DNA from: an uncultured Bacteroidia bacterium
Lineage (GTDB): Bacteria > Bacteroidota > Bacteroidia > Bacteroidales > UBA932
Reading direction: 5' to 3'
Assembly: GCA_902778105.1 (NCBI GenBank)
Contig: CACYWN010000006.1
Location: 62,001 to 126,000 of the forward strand
DNA length: 64,000 nt
Shown here: positions 42,266 through 50,717 of the stretch, piece by piece
Numbering within the stretch: position 1 is the stretch's first letter
Layout of the letters: every line of letters starts with the position of its first letter
The notes under the pieces: generated by a model
The model's input: only the letters and a program-made list of their open reading frames with translations
What the model was told of the DNA's origin: nothing
The model's database searches: none
Made by a program: the position numbers and the translations under genes

Positions 42266-45046
42266 ATGAGACGGAGTCTGTGCATCTTGCTGCTGCTGGT
42301 GGCGGCGGGCGTCGAAGCGCTTGCGGCCGGTTTCCGTGTACGTGGACGGGTGGAGGATGTTGAGGGGGCGCCGGTGCCGGGTGCCGTCGTGCGGCTGGAC
42401 GGGGACTATCTGTGGGCCGTCACGGATGCGAAGGGCGTCTTCGTCCTGGAGGCCGTCGAGGCCGGGTCGTACCGGATGGAGACGGAATGCCTGGGATACG
42501 CCGCCGATGTCCGGACGCTCCGGGTGGACCGGACCGTGGAGGACCTGGTCATCATGCTGCAGGAACAGACGCTCGCTCTGAACGAGGTCGTGGTGACGGC
42601 GGAACAGTCCAAGGAGAACCTCAATACCACCCACCGGATCGAACGGACGGCCCTGGACCACCTGCAGGTGTCGGGCCTTTCGAACATCGCGGCGCTGATG
42701 CCGGGCGGCAAGACGGTCAATCCCGACCTGACGGCCGTTTCGGAGCTGACGGTGCGCGGCGGCGGTTCCTCCGCCGGAAATGCCGCGTTCGGTACGGCCG
42801 TGGAAGTGAACGGCGTCCGGATGGGCGACAATGCTGCCTTCGGCGGGCTTGCCGGCGTGGATACGCGCAGCCTCCAGGTGGAGAACATCGAATCCGTCGA
42901 GGTCATATCCGGCGTCCCGTCGGCCGAGTACGGCGACCTGGGCAGCGGAATGGTCAAGGTAACGACGCGGAAGGGCCGGACCCCCGTGCAAGTCTCCTTC
43001 TCCGTCAATCCGCGCACGTATGACGCTTCCGTTTCCAAGGGCGTCGCCCTCGGAGAAGGAGTCCTGAACCTCAGCGGCCAATGGACACGCGCTACGCAGA
43101 AACTCACATCGCCCTATACCTCCTATACCCGCCGGGGCTTCACGGCGGAATACAGCCGGACTTTCGCCCGAACGTTGCGGCTGGAGGCCGGGGTTTCCGG
43201 CAACATCGGCGGCATGGACAGCAAGGACGATCCGGACGCCTTTTCCGAAGAATATGCGAAGGGAAGGGACAACCTCCTGACGCCCCACCTCAAGCTGACC
43301 TGGCTGCTGAACCGCTCCTGGGTCACGAACCTGAGCCTGGAAGGATCGGTCTATTATCACGACAACCGCACGCACGAGCACCTGTACAACTCTTTCGGCT
43401 CGTCCCAGCCGGCCGTGCATGCCGAGGAAGCGGGCTATTTCCTGGCGACGGCCCTCCCGCCCACCTTCTATGCGGACCGTATCACCGACTCCCGGGAACT
43501 GGATTACGCCGCCTCGTTCAAATATGACTGGCTGCACCATTTCGGGGCGGTCAAGAGCGTCCTCAAGGCCGGTGTCCAGTGGAAGGCCGACGGAAATGTC
43601 GGGCAGGGCGAGTATTACGAGGATCCCGCCCTGGCGGCAAACGGTTACCGGCCCCGGCCCTATACGGACTATCCGTACATGCATAACCTGGCGGTCTATC
43701 TGGAGGAAAAAATCTCCAGGAAGGGGTTGGAGGGCAGTTTCGGCTTGCGGGGAGAGCGGACTTTCATCGAGGGCACGCAGTACAGGAACCTGCAGACCCT
43801 GTCGCCCCGGCTCAATCTCCGCTGGCATGCCACGGAACACCTTTCTTTCCGCGGCGGCTGGGGCATCACCCGGAAACTCCCGGGCTTCTATATCCTGTTT
43901 CCCCGGCAGGAGTACCGCGACATCCAGACCTTCGGGTTCTCCCACGGAGCGGGTGCTTCGTACATCTACTACACCATTCCCTATACGATGACCTATAATC
44001 CGGACCTGCGCTGGCAGTCCCATCACAACACCGAGCTGGGGGTGGATTTCGACCTTCCCCGACTGGGCTGGCGCGTCAGCCTGGCCGCTTTCCGGAATGT
44101 CACGAAGGACCCGTACGAACTGGAGAACCTGTATGCCCCGTTCTCTTATAACGCCCTTCAGGTCCCCTCCGGTTTCGTCATGCCGTCGAATCCTGAAATG
44201 GTCGTTGACCACCAAACCGGCGCCGTTTACCTGCGAAACAACGCGGATGAGTACTTCACGCCGATGGATGTCCGCGTGAACGACCGTACCTTTGCGGGCA
44301 CGCGGATGCAGCGGGGTGGAGCCCCGGTCGTCCGGACCGGCCTGGAACTGACGGCGGACTTCCCGGAGATCCGTGCCCTCCGCACCCGCCTCCGGCTGGA
44401 TGCCGCCTATACCCATACCTCCACCCTGGACGAGAACGAAACCGCGTGGTACCAGGCCGGCTGGTCGCACACGTCCCTTCCCGGCCGGTCCTACCAGTAT
44501 GCGGGCCTCTATGCCGGCGGCGCCTCCGTCTCCAACGGCCGCAAGACCGACTGGCTGGACGCCAACCTCACCGCGATCACCCACATCCCCGAGGTCCGGC
44601 TCATCCTGACCTGCCGGGTGGAGGCCACGCTGCTCCGCCGTGCGCAGAATCTCTCCACCCACGCCTTCACCGTTTCGGGGGACAGCGTGTCGCCTTCCGG
44701 CGGAAACATTTATGACGGAAACAGTTACACGGCCGTCTGTCCCGTCGCTTACATCGACCTGGACGGAGAGCGCCACCCTTGGACCCAGGCGTCGGCGGAC
44801 GATCCCGCCCTGCAGCGGCTCATCCTCCGTTCCGGCAACATCTATACGTTCGCCAGGGATGGTTACGACCCGTACCTGTCGGCCAACCTGAGCCTGACGA
44901 AGGAGATCGGGGACCACGTGTCGCTGTCCTTCTTCGCGAACAATTTCACCAATGCCCGCCCGTACCGGAAGAGCCATGCAACCGGGGTGAGCGCGATTTT
45001 CACCCCTGCCTTCTATTACGGACTTACCTGCCGGATCAAGCTATGA
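42266..45046 (+). CDS. TonB-dependent receptor (DUF4876/DUF6850-associated)
   Basis: The 926-residue product has a signal peptide (MRRSLCILLLLVAAGVEALAA), a carboxypeptidase-regulatory-like domain (FRVRGRVEDVEGAPVPGAVV), LNEVVVTAEQSKENLNTTHRI at the TonB-box/plug junction, plug motifs SELTVRGGGSSAGNAAFGTAV and NIESVEVISGVPSAEYGDLG, and a full barrel ending FYYGLTCRIKL. It is the first gene of a six-gene plus-strand operon ending with an S46 peptidase, so the ligand may be peptide-like (inference). ATG 42266 follows a -7 element directly; the open frame upstream runs through the repeat block and is not coding. Its stop overlaps the next start (ATGA). Confidence 0.92.
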   Translation: MRRSLCILLLLVAAGVEALAAGFRVRGRVEDVEGAPVPGAVVRLDGDYLWAVTDAKGVFVLEAVEAGSYRMETECLGYAADVRTLRVDRTVEDLVIMLQEQTLALNEVVVTAEQSKENLNTTHRIERTALDHLQVSGLSNIAALMPGGKTVNPDLTAVSELTVRGGGSSAGNAAFGTAVEVNGVRMGDNAAFGGLAGVDTRSLQVENIESVEVISGVPSAEYGDLGSGMVKVTTRKGRTPVQVSFSVNPRTYDASVSKGVALGEGVLNLSGQWTRATQKLTSPYTSYTRRGFTAEYSRTFARTLRLEAGVSGNIGGMDSKDDPDAFSEEYAKGRDNLLTPHLKLTWLLNRSWVTNLSLEGSVYYHDNRTHEHLYNSFGSSQPAVHAEEAGYFLATALPPTFYADRITDSRELDYAASFKYDWLHHFGAVKSVLKAGVQWKADGNVGQGEYYEDPALAANGYRPRPYTDYPYMHNLAVYLEEKISRKGLEGSFGLRGERTFIEGTQYRNLQTLSPRLNLRWHATEHLSFRGGWGITRKLPGFYILFPRQEYRDIQTFGFSHGAGASYIYYTIPYTMTYNPDLRWQSHHNTELGVDFDLPRLGWRVSLAAFRNVTKDPYELENLYAPFSYNALQVPSGFVMPSNPEMVVDHQTGAVYLRNNADEYFTPMDVRVNDRTFAGTRMQRGGAPVVRTGLELTADFPEIRALRTRLRLDAAYTHTSTLDENETAWYQAGWSHTSLPGRSYQYAGLYAGGASVSNGRKTDWLDANLTAITHIPEVRLILTCRVEATLLRRAQNLSTHAFTVSGDSVSPSGGNIYDGNSYTAVCPVAYIDLDGERHPWTQASADDPALQRLILRSGNIYTFARDGYDPYLSANLSLTKEIGDHVSLSFFANNFTNARPYRKSHATGVSAIFTPAFYYGLTCRIKL

Positions 45047-46257
45047 AACGGTTCATTCTCATAGGATTGGCCCTGTTGCTTGCGGCCTGCGCCGAGGAAT
45101 ACAAGAGTCCCTGGCCGGACGCCCTGCAGCTGCTGTCGGTGAACGCCGTCTATCCGGACGGCTATGCCCAGGCGGTCCACGAAGGGGCGGTTATCCGCAT
45201 CGAGGAGGTGTCTTCCGGCGCGGCTTACCTGGCCCGGACCGACCGGCGCGGCCTCGCGGAGATCCAGGTCCCCCCGGGCATCTACCGCATCACCTGCAGC
45301 GACCGCACCGGAAAAGACCTCTTCAACGGCGCCGCGGACAAGGTCGTGGTGACCGGGCGCCGCATCGTGGATCTGTTCCTGTCCCATTCCCGCGCCGGGG
45401 GCCTTGTCGTCAAGGAGATCTACAGCGGGGGCTGCAGCAAGGCCCCGCAGGAAGGCACCTACCAGAGTGACCAGTATTTCATCATCCATAACAACGATTT
45501 CGAGACCGTGTACCTGGACAGCCTCTGTTTCGGCACCCTGTCGCCCTACAACAGTACGTCGGTGAACAACTGGGTGGAGCGGGATGCGGTTACGGGAGAG
45601 TCCGTCTTCCCGGACTTCGTGCCGGTCGTGACCGTGGTCTGGCAGCTGCCGGGCAGCGGAAAGGACTTCCCGCTGGCCCCGGGCGAAGACGCCGTCGTGG
45701 CCCTTCGCGGCGCCATCGACCATACCCTCCAGTATCCCCTGTCGGTCAATCTCAACCGCAGCGACGTCTTCACCTGCTACAACCCCACGTATTTCCCGAA
45801 CCCGACGTACCATCCCGCCCCGGGCGACCAGGTCCGGGCCGACCGCTATGCGCAGGTCGTCATCAAGACGGGCCAGGCCAATGCCAACACCTTCTCCCTT
45901 TCCTCGCCCACCGTCGTCCTGTTCCGGACGCCGATGCCGGCCGGGGACTATGTCCTGCAGCCCGATGTGGTGCGGGTGACGCCCGGAAACAGCGCGGACC
46001 GCGTCGTCATCGTTCCGTATGAATGGATCGTGGACGCCGTGGAGGTTTTCGACGGGCGGTCTTCCAACAACGGGAAGCGGATCGCACCGGCCGCCGATGC
46101 GGGTTTCGTCGTCCAGAGCGACATTTTCAAGGGGCATACGCTCCGTCGCAAGGTGGACGAGGAGGCTTCGGCGGAGAACGGGTACGAGGTCCTCATGGAC
46201 ACGAACAATTCAAGTAATGACTTCTATGAGAGCGAGATACAGAGCCTGCATCCTTAG
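45043..46257 (+). CDS. DUF4876-family lipoprotein
   Basis: The 404-residue product starts MKRFILIGLALLLAACAEEYKSP, a lipoprotein signal. An Ig/carboxypeptidase-regulatory-like module (residues about 25-110; AVIRIEEVSSGAAYLARTDRRGLAEIQVPPGIYRI) precedes a larger domain typical of DUF4876 (LVVKEIYSGGCSKAPQEGTYQSDQYFIIHNN, YEWIVDAVEVFDG). It overlaps the receptor by 4 bases and the next barrel gene by about 40 bases. In Bacteroidales this family regularly travels with such receptors; it is probably a surface-exposed ligand-binding or scaffold lipoprotein. Confidence 0.85.
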   Translation: MKRFILIGLALLLAACAEEYKSPWPDALQLLSVNAVYPDGYAQAVHEGAVIRIEEVSSGAAYLARTDRRGLAEIQVPPGIYRITCSDRTGKDLFNGAADKVVVTGRRIVDLFLSHSRAGGLVVKEIYSGGCSKAPQEGTYQSDQYFIIHNNDFETVYLDSLCFGTLSPYNSTSVNNWVERDAVTGESVFPDFVPVVTVVWQLPGSGKDFPLAPGEDAVVALRGAIDHTLQYPLSVNLNRSDVFTCYNPTYFPNPTYHPAPGDQVRADRYAQVVIKTGQANANTFSLSSPTVVLFRTPMPAGDYVLQPDVVRVTPGNSADRVVIVPYEWIVDAVEVFDGRSSNNGKRIAPAADAGFVVQSDIFKGHTLRRKVDEEASAENGYEVLMDTNNSSNDFYESEIQSLHP

Positions 46258-47701
46258 CCTGCTCGTGCCGCTGGCCCTGCAGGGCCAGGACATCGGCCTC
46301 CTGCGGCTGGACCCGACCGCCTCCGGCAGCCGGGGGACGGCGCAGGTATACGGCGGCTACGAGGCCGGCGGCTACCATCCCGCTTTCGCCCCCTCTTCGC
46401 TCTGGAAGGCGGGCGCGTCGGCCCAGGGGACCCACCACGGGCACAGAACGTCCTTCACGGGATCTTTTTCCTTCGAGCAGATCGAGGGAAAGGACATGTT
46501 CACGTCCGTGTTCCTGGAGCCGGGCTTCTTTCCTGTCGACGTGGTGGAATTCACTCCCGGCGACAAGACGCGCCAGACCTATAGGCTGGGGGGCGGTTTC
46601 GCCACGGACCTGACGGACGAATTCTTTTTCGGCATCAAGGCCGACTATCTGAGCGCCAACTACGCCAAGCAGAAGGATATCCGGCATACGACCTACGGGA
46701 TGAATCTCCGGGTGGAGCCGACCCTGGCCTTCAGGATGTTCGACAACGCCGGCCTGTCCGCGTCCTACATTTTCCAGAAAAGGACGGAATCCATTGATGC
46801 CGAGCAGGTGGGTGCAGCGACGGACGCCTCCTACTACGCTTTCCTGGACAAGGGGATGCGCTACGGTACCTATCAGGTCTGGGACGGCGACGGCATCCAT
46901 CTGGACGAAGCGGGGGTGGGCGTCTTCCCGGTGAAGGAGTACCGGAACGGTTTCGCCTATTCCGTCGACACGCCGGATTTCGCCGGGGGTATGGAACTCC
47001 TCTGGAAACACGGGAAGGTGGGGGAAAAGGGCTATGACTGGTTCCGGTATCCGGGGCATTCCTGGTCGGTTTTCCTGGAGCGGCGGTGGCGGAGCGCTCA
47101 ATCCCTGCGCCTCGCCTTAACGCTGGAGGACGACCAGCTGGAAGAAGCCGTGCTGGACAAGGTCTCTTCCGGTGGCGTTACGGTCCCTGCGGTCTACGGG
47201 TACAATGCGGTGTCCGACCGGAACTGGTGCAGTCTGGACCTGACATGGGCCGCCCGTTTCCAAAAAGGGCACCTGCGGCGCCTGCAGGCCGTTTTGCACG
47301 GTGGCTTTTGGGCGGAGCACTCCTATCTGATGTATCCGTACGAGGACCGGACGGACCGTTATAACGGGTCGCTGACCCTGGTGTCCGCTTTCGTCTTCGG
47401 GCCCGTGGACCTGGGCCTCCGCGTCAACGGGGGGATGGGATCCTGGAAGGAACAGGGACTGCAGGGGGGGACGGACAGCGTCGTTTCCGCGCCCTTCCGG
47501 CTTCAGGCCGACTGGGACCGGAAGATGGAGTATTTCTCCACGTCCAAACTGGGCGCAGGGCTCACCCTGACCTATCATCTGAAGGCCGTCCGCGGTCTTT
47601 ACATCCAGGCCGAAGGCTCCTGGCTCCACGGCTTCGGCACCGTCCTCCTTCCGGGGGCCGACCGCTGGAGTTCGACAGCCAGGGTCGGTTACGGTTTTTG
47701 A
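46217..47701 (+). CDS. DUF6850-type outer-membrane beta-barrel protein, copy 1
   Basis: The 494-residue product starts MTSMRARYRACILSLLVPLALQGQDIG, a signal peptide; a second ATG at 46226 is equally plausible. The body is amphipathic strands with aromatic girdles, and it ends ADRWSSTARVGYGF with the terminal Phe of an outer-membrane barrel. It aligns throughout with the next gene (shared patterns such as YAFLDKGMRYGTYQ / FLDEGMRYGTYE and SFTGSFSFEQIEGKDMFTSVFLEPG / SLEQAAGKHLGSSLFLEPG), so the two are tandem duplicates. Function unknown. Overlap with the DUF4876 gene suggests coupling. Confidence 0.8.
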   Translation: MTSMRARYRACILSLLVPLALQGQDIGLLRLDPTASGSRGTAQVYGGYEAGGYHPAFAPSSLWKAGASAQGTHHGHRTSFTGSFSFEQIEGKDMFTSVFLEPGFFPVDVVEFTPGDKTRQTYRLGGGFATDLTDEFFFGIKADYLSANYAKQKDIRHTTYGMNLRVEPTLAFRMFDNAGLSASYIFQKRTESIDAEQVGAATDASYYAFLDKGMRYGTYQVWDGDGIHLDEAGVGVFPVKEYRNGFAYSVDTPDFAGGMELLWKHGKVGEKGYDWFRYPGHSWSVFLERRWRSAQSLRLALTLEDDQLEEAVLDKVSSGGVTVPAVYGYNAVSDRNWCSLDLTWAARFQKGHLRRLQAVLHGGFWAEHSYLMYPYEDRTDRYNGSLTLVSAFVFGPVDLGLRVNGGMGSWKEQGLQGGTDSVVSAPFRLQADWDRKMEYFSTSKLGAGLTLTYHLKAVRGLYIQAEGSWLHGFGTVLLPGADRWSSTARVGYGF

Positions 47702-47720
47702 GAAAAACGCCATATCGGAT

Positions 47721-49109
47721 ATGAATAAACTGTTCAGCATCGCAGGTATCACCCTCTGTCTGCTTTCTCCGGCCCTGGCGGAAGGCCAGGATATCGGACA
47801 GTTCCGGATCAGGAAGGCCGAACCCTCCGAGAGCGAAGTCGCCCTCTGGGGCGGGGTTGAGGACGGTCGTTTCAAGCCGACGCACGCGGCCCTGTTCCAA
47901 TGGAAGGCCGGAGCGGATGCCCGCCTGGTCCGACATGGACGCCATACCTCCTGGACCGGGTCCCTTTCCCTGGAACAGGCGGCGGGAAAACACCTGGGAT
48001 CCTCCCTGTTCCTGGAGCCGGGAGCTTTCCCGATGGACCTTTGGGACCAGACCACGGGGACGGCGTCCCGGCAGACCGGACGGATGGAGGTCGGCCTCCT
48101 GCGCGATGTCTCGGATTTGTGGGCCGCCGGTTTCAAGGCCTCTCTCAAAGCGGCGAACGAAGTGAAACAGGGGTCGTTCCGCCATTCGGCCTTCGGGGTG
48201 GACGCGCTGCTGGAACCGACCCTCACCTTCCTGTATGACGATGATGCCTGCTTTGTCTCCTCCTATCACGTCCGCCTGCGTACTGAGCGCGCCAAGGCCG
48301 GCCAGCCCGGAGACGGGGTTCCGCCCGTTTTCCTGGACGAGGGCATGCGCTACGGCACATATGAGCCCAGCCTGGGTATTTTCCCGGTTCTGGAGCTCTC
48401 CCACGGCTTTTTCGGGCGGTATTACAGCCCCGAACTGTCCGGCGGATTCGGGATTACCTGGAAGCGCGGGCGGGCCGGGGAACAGGATTACAGCCGCTTC
48501 CGGGCTCCGGGAAGCACACTGAAAGGTTTCTTCGAGGTGCCCCGCGAGGGGTTTGAGGTCGATCAGGTATACCGTATCGCCTATCAGCGCGACCGGGACC
48601 AGCTCCGGGAGGCCCGGGATGGCGGTTACACCGCCCTGTCGGACCGGGTAACGCGGAATGCGGCGTTCCGTTTCTCGCTTGTCCCCCACAAGGGAACGTT
48701 AAAGCGGGCCGGCGTTGACCTGGAGGGCAACCTGTGGCGGGAACGCGGCTTCGTGTCCGTCCAGGATGCCGTCCGGATGATCGGCGGAACGGCAACGCTC
48801 TTTGCGTCCGCGAGGTTCCTCTGGTTCGACCTGGACATCCGCCTGTCGGCGGGCGGCGGCCGGTGGCTGGACAGCGGCCGGTCGTACGGGGAAGACCCTG
48901 TTCCCCGCCTGGCGGAGGAGTGGAGAAAGGACATGGATTACCGCCTGCTCCCCCGGATCGGAATGGGCGGAACGATTACTTATCACCCTTATTTCCTGGA
49001 GGGCTTTTCCTTCCAGTTCGACACCGACTGGCTCCGGGCCTTCAAGAACATCCACCTGGGCGGCAGGAACCGGAACGTCGCCACCCTCAGGGTCGCATAT
49101 CATTTTTAA
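47721..49109 (+). CDS. DUF6850-type outer-membrane beta-barrel protein, copy 2
   Basis: The 462-residue product has a signal peptide (MNKLFSIAGITLCLLSPALAEGQDIG) and the same strand pattern as copy 1, ending RNVATLRVAYHF. The copies are diverged, so the duplication is old, and each keeps the EGQDIG-type mature N-terminus. It starts 19 bases after copy 1. Like its neighbour it probably forms an outer-membrane barrel linked to the receptor's function. Confidence 0.8.
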   Translation: MNKLFSIAGITLCLLSPALAEGQDIGQFRIRKAEPSESEVALWGGVEDGRFKPTHAALFQWKAGADARLVRHGRHTSWTGSLSLEQAAGKHLGSSLFLEPGAFPMDLWDQTTGTASRQTGRMEVGLLRDVSDLWAAGFKASLKAANEVKQGSFRHSAFGVDALLEPTLTFLYDDDACFVSSYHVRLRTERAKAGQPGDGVPPVFLDEGMRYGTYEPSLGIFPVLELSHGFFGRYYSPELSGGFGITWKRGRAGEQDYSRFRAPGSTLKGFFEVPREGFEVDQVYRIAYQRDRDQLREARDGGYTALSDRVTRNAAFRFSLVPHKGTLKRAGVDLEGNLWRERGFVSVQDAVRMIGGTATLFASARFLWFDLDIRLSAGGGRWLDSGRSYGEDPVPRLAEEWRKDMDYRLLPRIGMGGTITYHPYFLEGFSFQFDTDWLRAFKNIHLGGRNRNVATLRVAYHF

Positions 49110-49130
49110 CAGACATAACCCATCAGTCCC

Positions 49131-50714
49131 ATGAAGAAAGCCTTGATTATCGCGGGTGCGGCCGTCCTGGCCCTTGTCGCCTGCAACAAGAATCCCGAGA
49201 CCGACCGGACGCCGGTCGATTTCTCCCAGTACAAAGTCCGCGTGGAACCGGTGATTACGCGCGTGACCGAGACGAATTTCGAAAACGGCGACGCCATCGG
49301 CGTGTCCATCGTCCGCAAGGGCGGCGACTTTGCCGTCAACACGCCGTTCACCTACGACGGCACCGCCTTCGCCGGCGGCCTTAATTGGTATGAGGACGGC
49401 GAGGAGGCCTGCACCCTCAAGGCTTATTATCCGTACCAGGAAGGAGAAGCCCTCCCGACGAGGTTCACCGTCCAGCAGGACCAGACCCAGGGAACGGCCG
49501 CATCCGATTTCGTCTCGGCCGTCAAGGAAAACGTCCTTCCGAGCGCCAATGCCGTTTCGGTGGTGTTCAAGCACCAGCTGAGCCGCCTGGTCGCCACGGT
49601 GAAGAACAACGCCGGCGCCGACATCGAAAGCATTGTGTTCGAGGAGTTTGTCCCGGTTGCCGACATCGCCGCCGACCTGACGGCGAAGGTGGCGGACGGC
49701 GCCAAATGGCAGCCCCTGAAGCCTTTCTTCAAGGATGGCACGTACTATCTCATCGTCCCGGCCCAGACCGTAAAACCCGTCGTGAAAGTGACCGTGGGCG
49801 GCAAGGAGCTTTCCCAGAAACTCGCCGAGGCGAGCCTGGAGCCTGGCAAGCAGTACAGCCTTTCCATCGTCGTGAACAAGGAGGAAATCAAGGTCGTCCT
49901 TGCCGGTGAGATTGAAAACTGGAATGACGGCGGCGAACTGGACGGGGACTTCCGGGAGAACCTGGAAGAGGGGTATTTCACCTATGCCGGTGTCAAGTAC
50001 AACGTGGTCAAGATGAAGGACGGCAAGTGGTGGATGGCCCAGAACCTGGCTTATCTGCCGGAAGGCTGCACGCCCGCCACGGATCTCGGTGCCGTCACCG
50101 CCGGCGTCTTTGCTCCCCTGAAGGTCAAGGCGGACCAGTCTGGCCTGGAATTCACGACCGATGAGGCCGTCGTTGCCGCCAACGGCTACCTGTACCAGGC
50201 CGAAGTCGCCCTGGGCCTGAAGGTCGGCGACCTCCGGACCGTGGCGGAGGCCGAGGCGCTCGAGGGCGCCCAGGGCATCTGCCCGACGGGCTGGCACGTC
50301 CCTACCGCCGACGATATCACCGGGCTTGTGGGCAAGGCCGTCTCTCCGATTCCTACCAATGCCGAAGCACCGTACTACAACGGGGTCAACGGTTCCGTCG
50401 CACTCCTGAACGCGGATGGCTTCAACATGGCTCCTGTCGGTGCCGTTTCCATCCAGGACAACACCAAGACCGCCGGCACCTTCATGGGCTGGAACTCCAA
50501 ATATCCCGACAAGATCACTTCCGGGATGTTCTGCGGCTCCACTTATGGCGGCGTCACCTACAACACCTCCGGTGACGAGACGTCGGGCGTCAAGAACCTC
50601 CAGTTCTTCGGCCTGATGCCCATGACCAACAAGGATGCCGAAGCCGATTTTACCTGCAACGGAACCAAGGTGAGCTATCGTATCGCCGGTCCGGTCCGCT
50701 GCGTACGCAACTAA
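49131..50714 (+). CDS. Fimbrillin-like lipoprotein with C-terminal FISUMP domain
   Basis: The 527-residue product begins MKKALIIAGAAVLALVACNKNPE, a lipoprotein signal. Residues about 25-270 look like a fimbrillin/Mfa-type domain (TRVTETNFENGDAIGVSIV, TLKAYYPYQEGE, SVVFKHQLSRLVATVKNN, LEPGKQYSLSIVVNKEEI). The rest is a FISUMP domain (VKMKDGKWWMAQNLAYLPEGC, GICPTGWHVPTADDI, SYRIAGPVRCVRN). Fimbrillin domains build surface pili or act as tip adhesins in Bacteroidales; no usher or minor-pilin genes are near, so an isolated surface lipoprotein is more likely. It is separated from the S46 peptidase gene by 3 bases. Confidence 0.85.
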   Translation: MKKALIIAGAAVLALVACNKNPETDRTPVDFSQYKVRVEPVITRVTETNFENGDAIGVSIVRKGGDFAVNTPFTYDGTAFAGGLNWYEDGEEACTLKAYYPYQEGEALPTRFTVQQDQTQGTAASDFVSAVKENVLPSANAVSVVFKHQLSRLVATVKNNAGADIESIVFEEFVPVADIAADLTAKVADGAKWQPLKPFFKDGTYYLIVPAQTVKPVVKVTVGGKELSQKLAEASLEPGKQYSLSIVVNKEEIKVVLAGEIENWNDGGELDGDFRENLEEGYFTYAGVKYNVVKMKDGKWWMAQNLAYLPEGCTPATDLGAVTAGVFAPLKVKADQSGLEFTTDEAVVAANGYLYQAEVALGLKVGDLRTVAEAEALEGAQGICPTGWHVPTADDITGLVGKAVSPIPTNAEAPYYNGVNGSVALLNADGFNMAPVGAVSIQDNTKTAGTFMGWNSKYPDKITSGMFCGSTYGGVTYNTSGDETSGVKNLQFFGLMPMTNKDAEADFTCNGTKVSYRIAGPVRCVRN

Positions 50715-50717
50715 GGG

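Noticed and set aside
42140-44977. A 945-codon open frame on minus, antisense to the TonB receptor
   Set aside because: No recognisable domain or signal peptide; the sense strand is a complete receptor.
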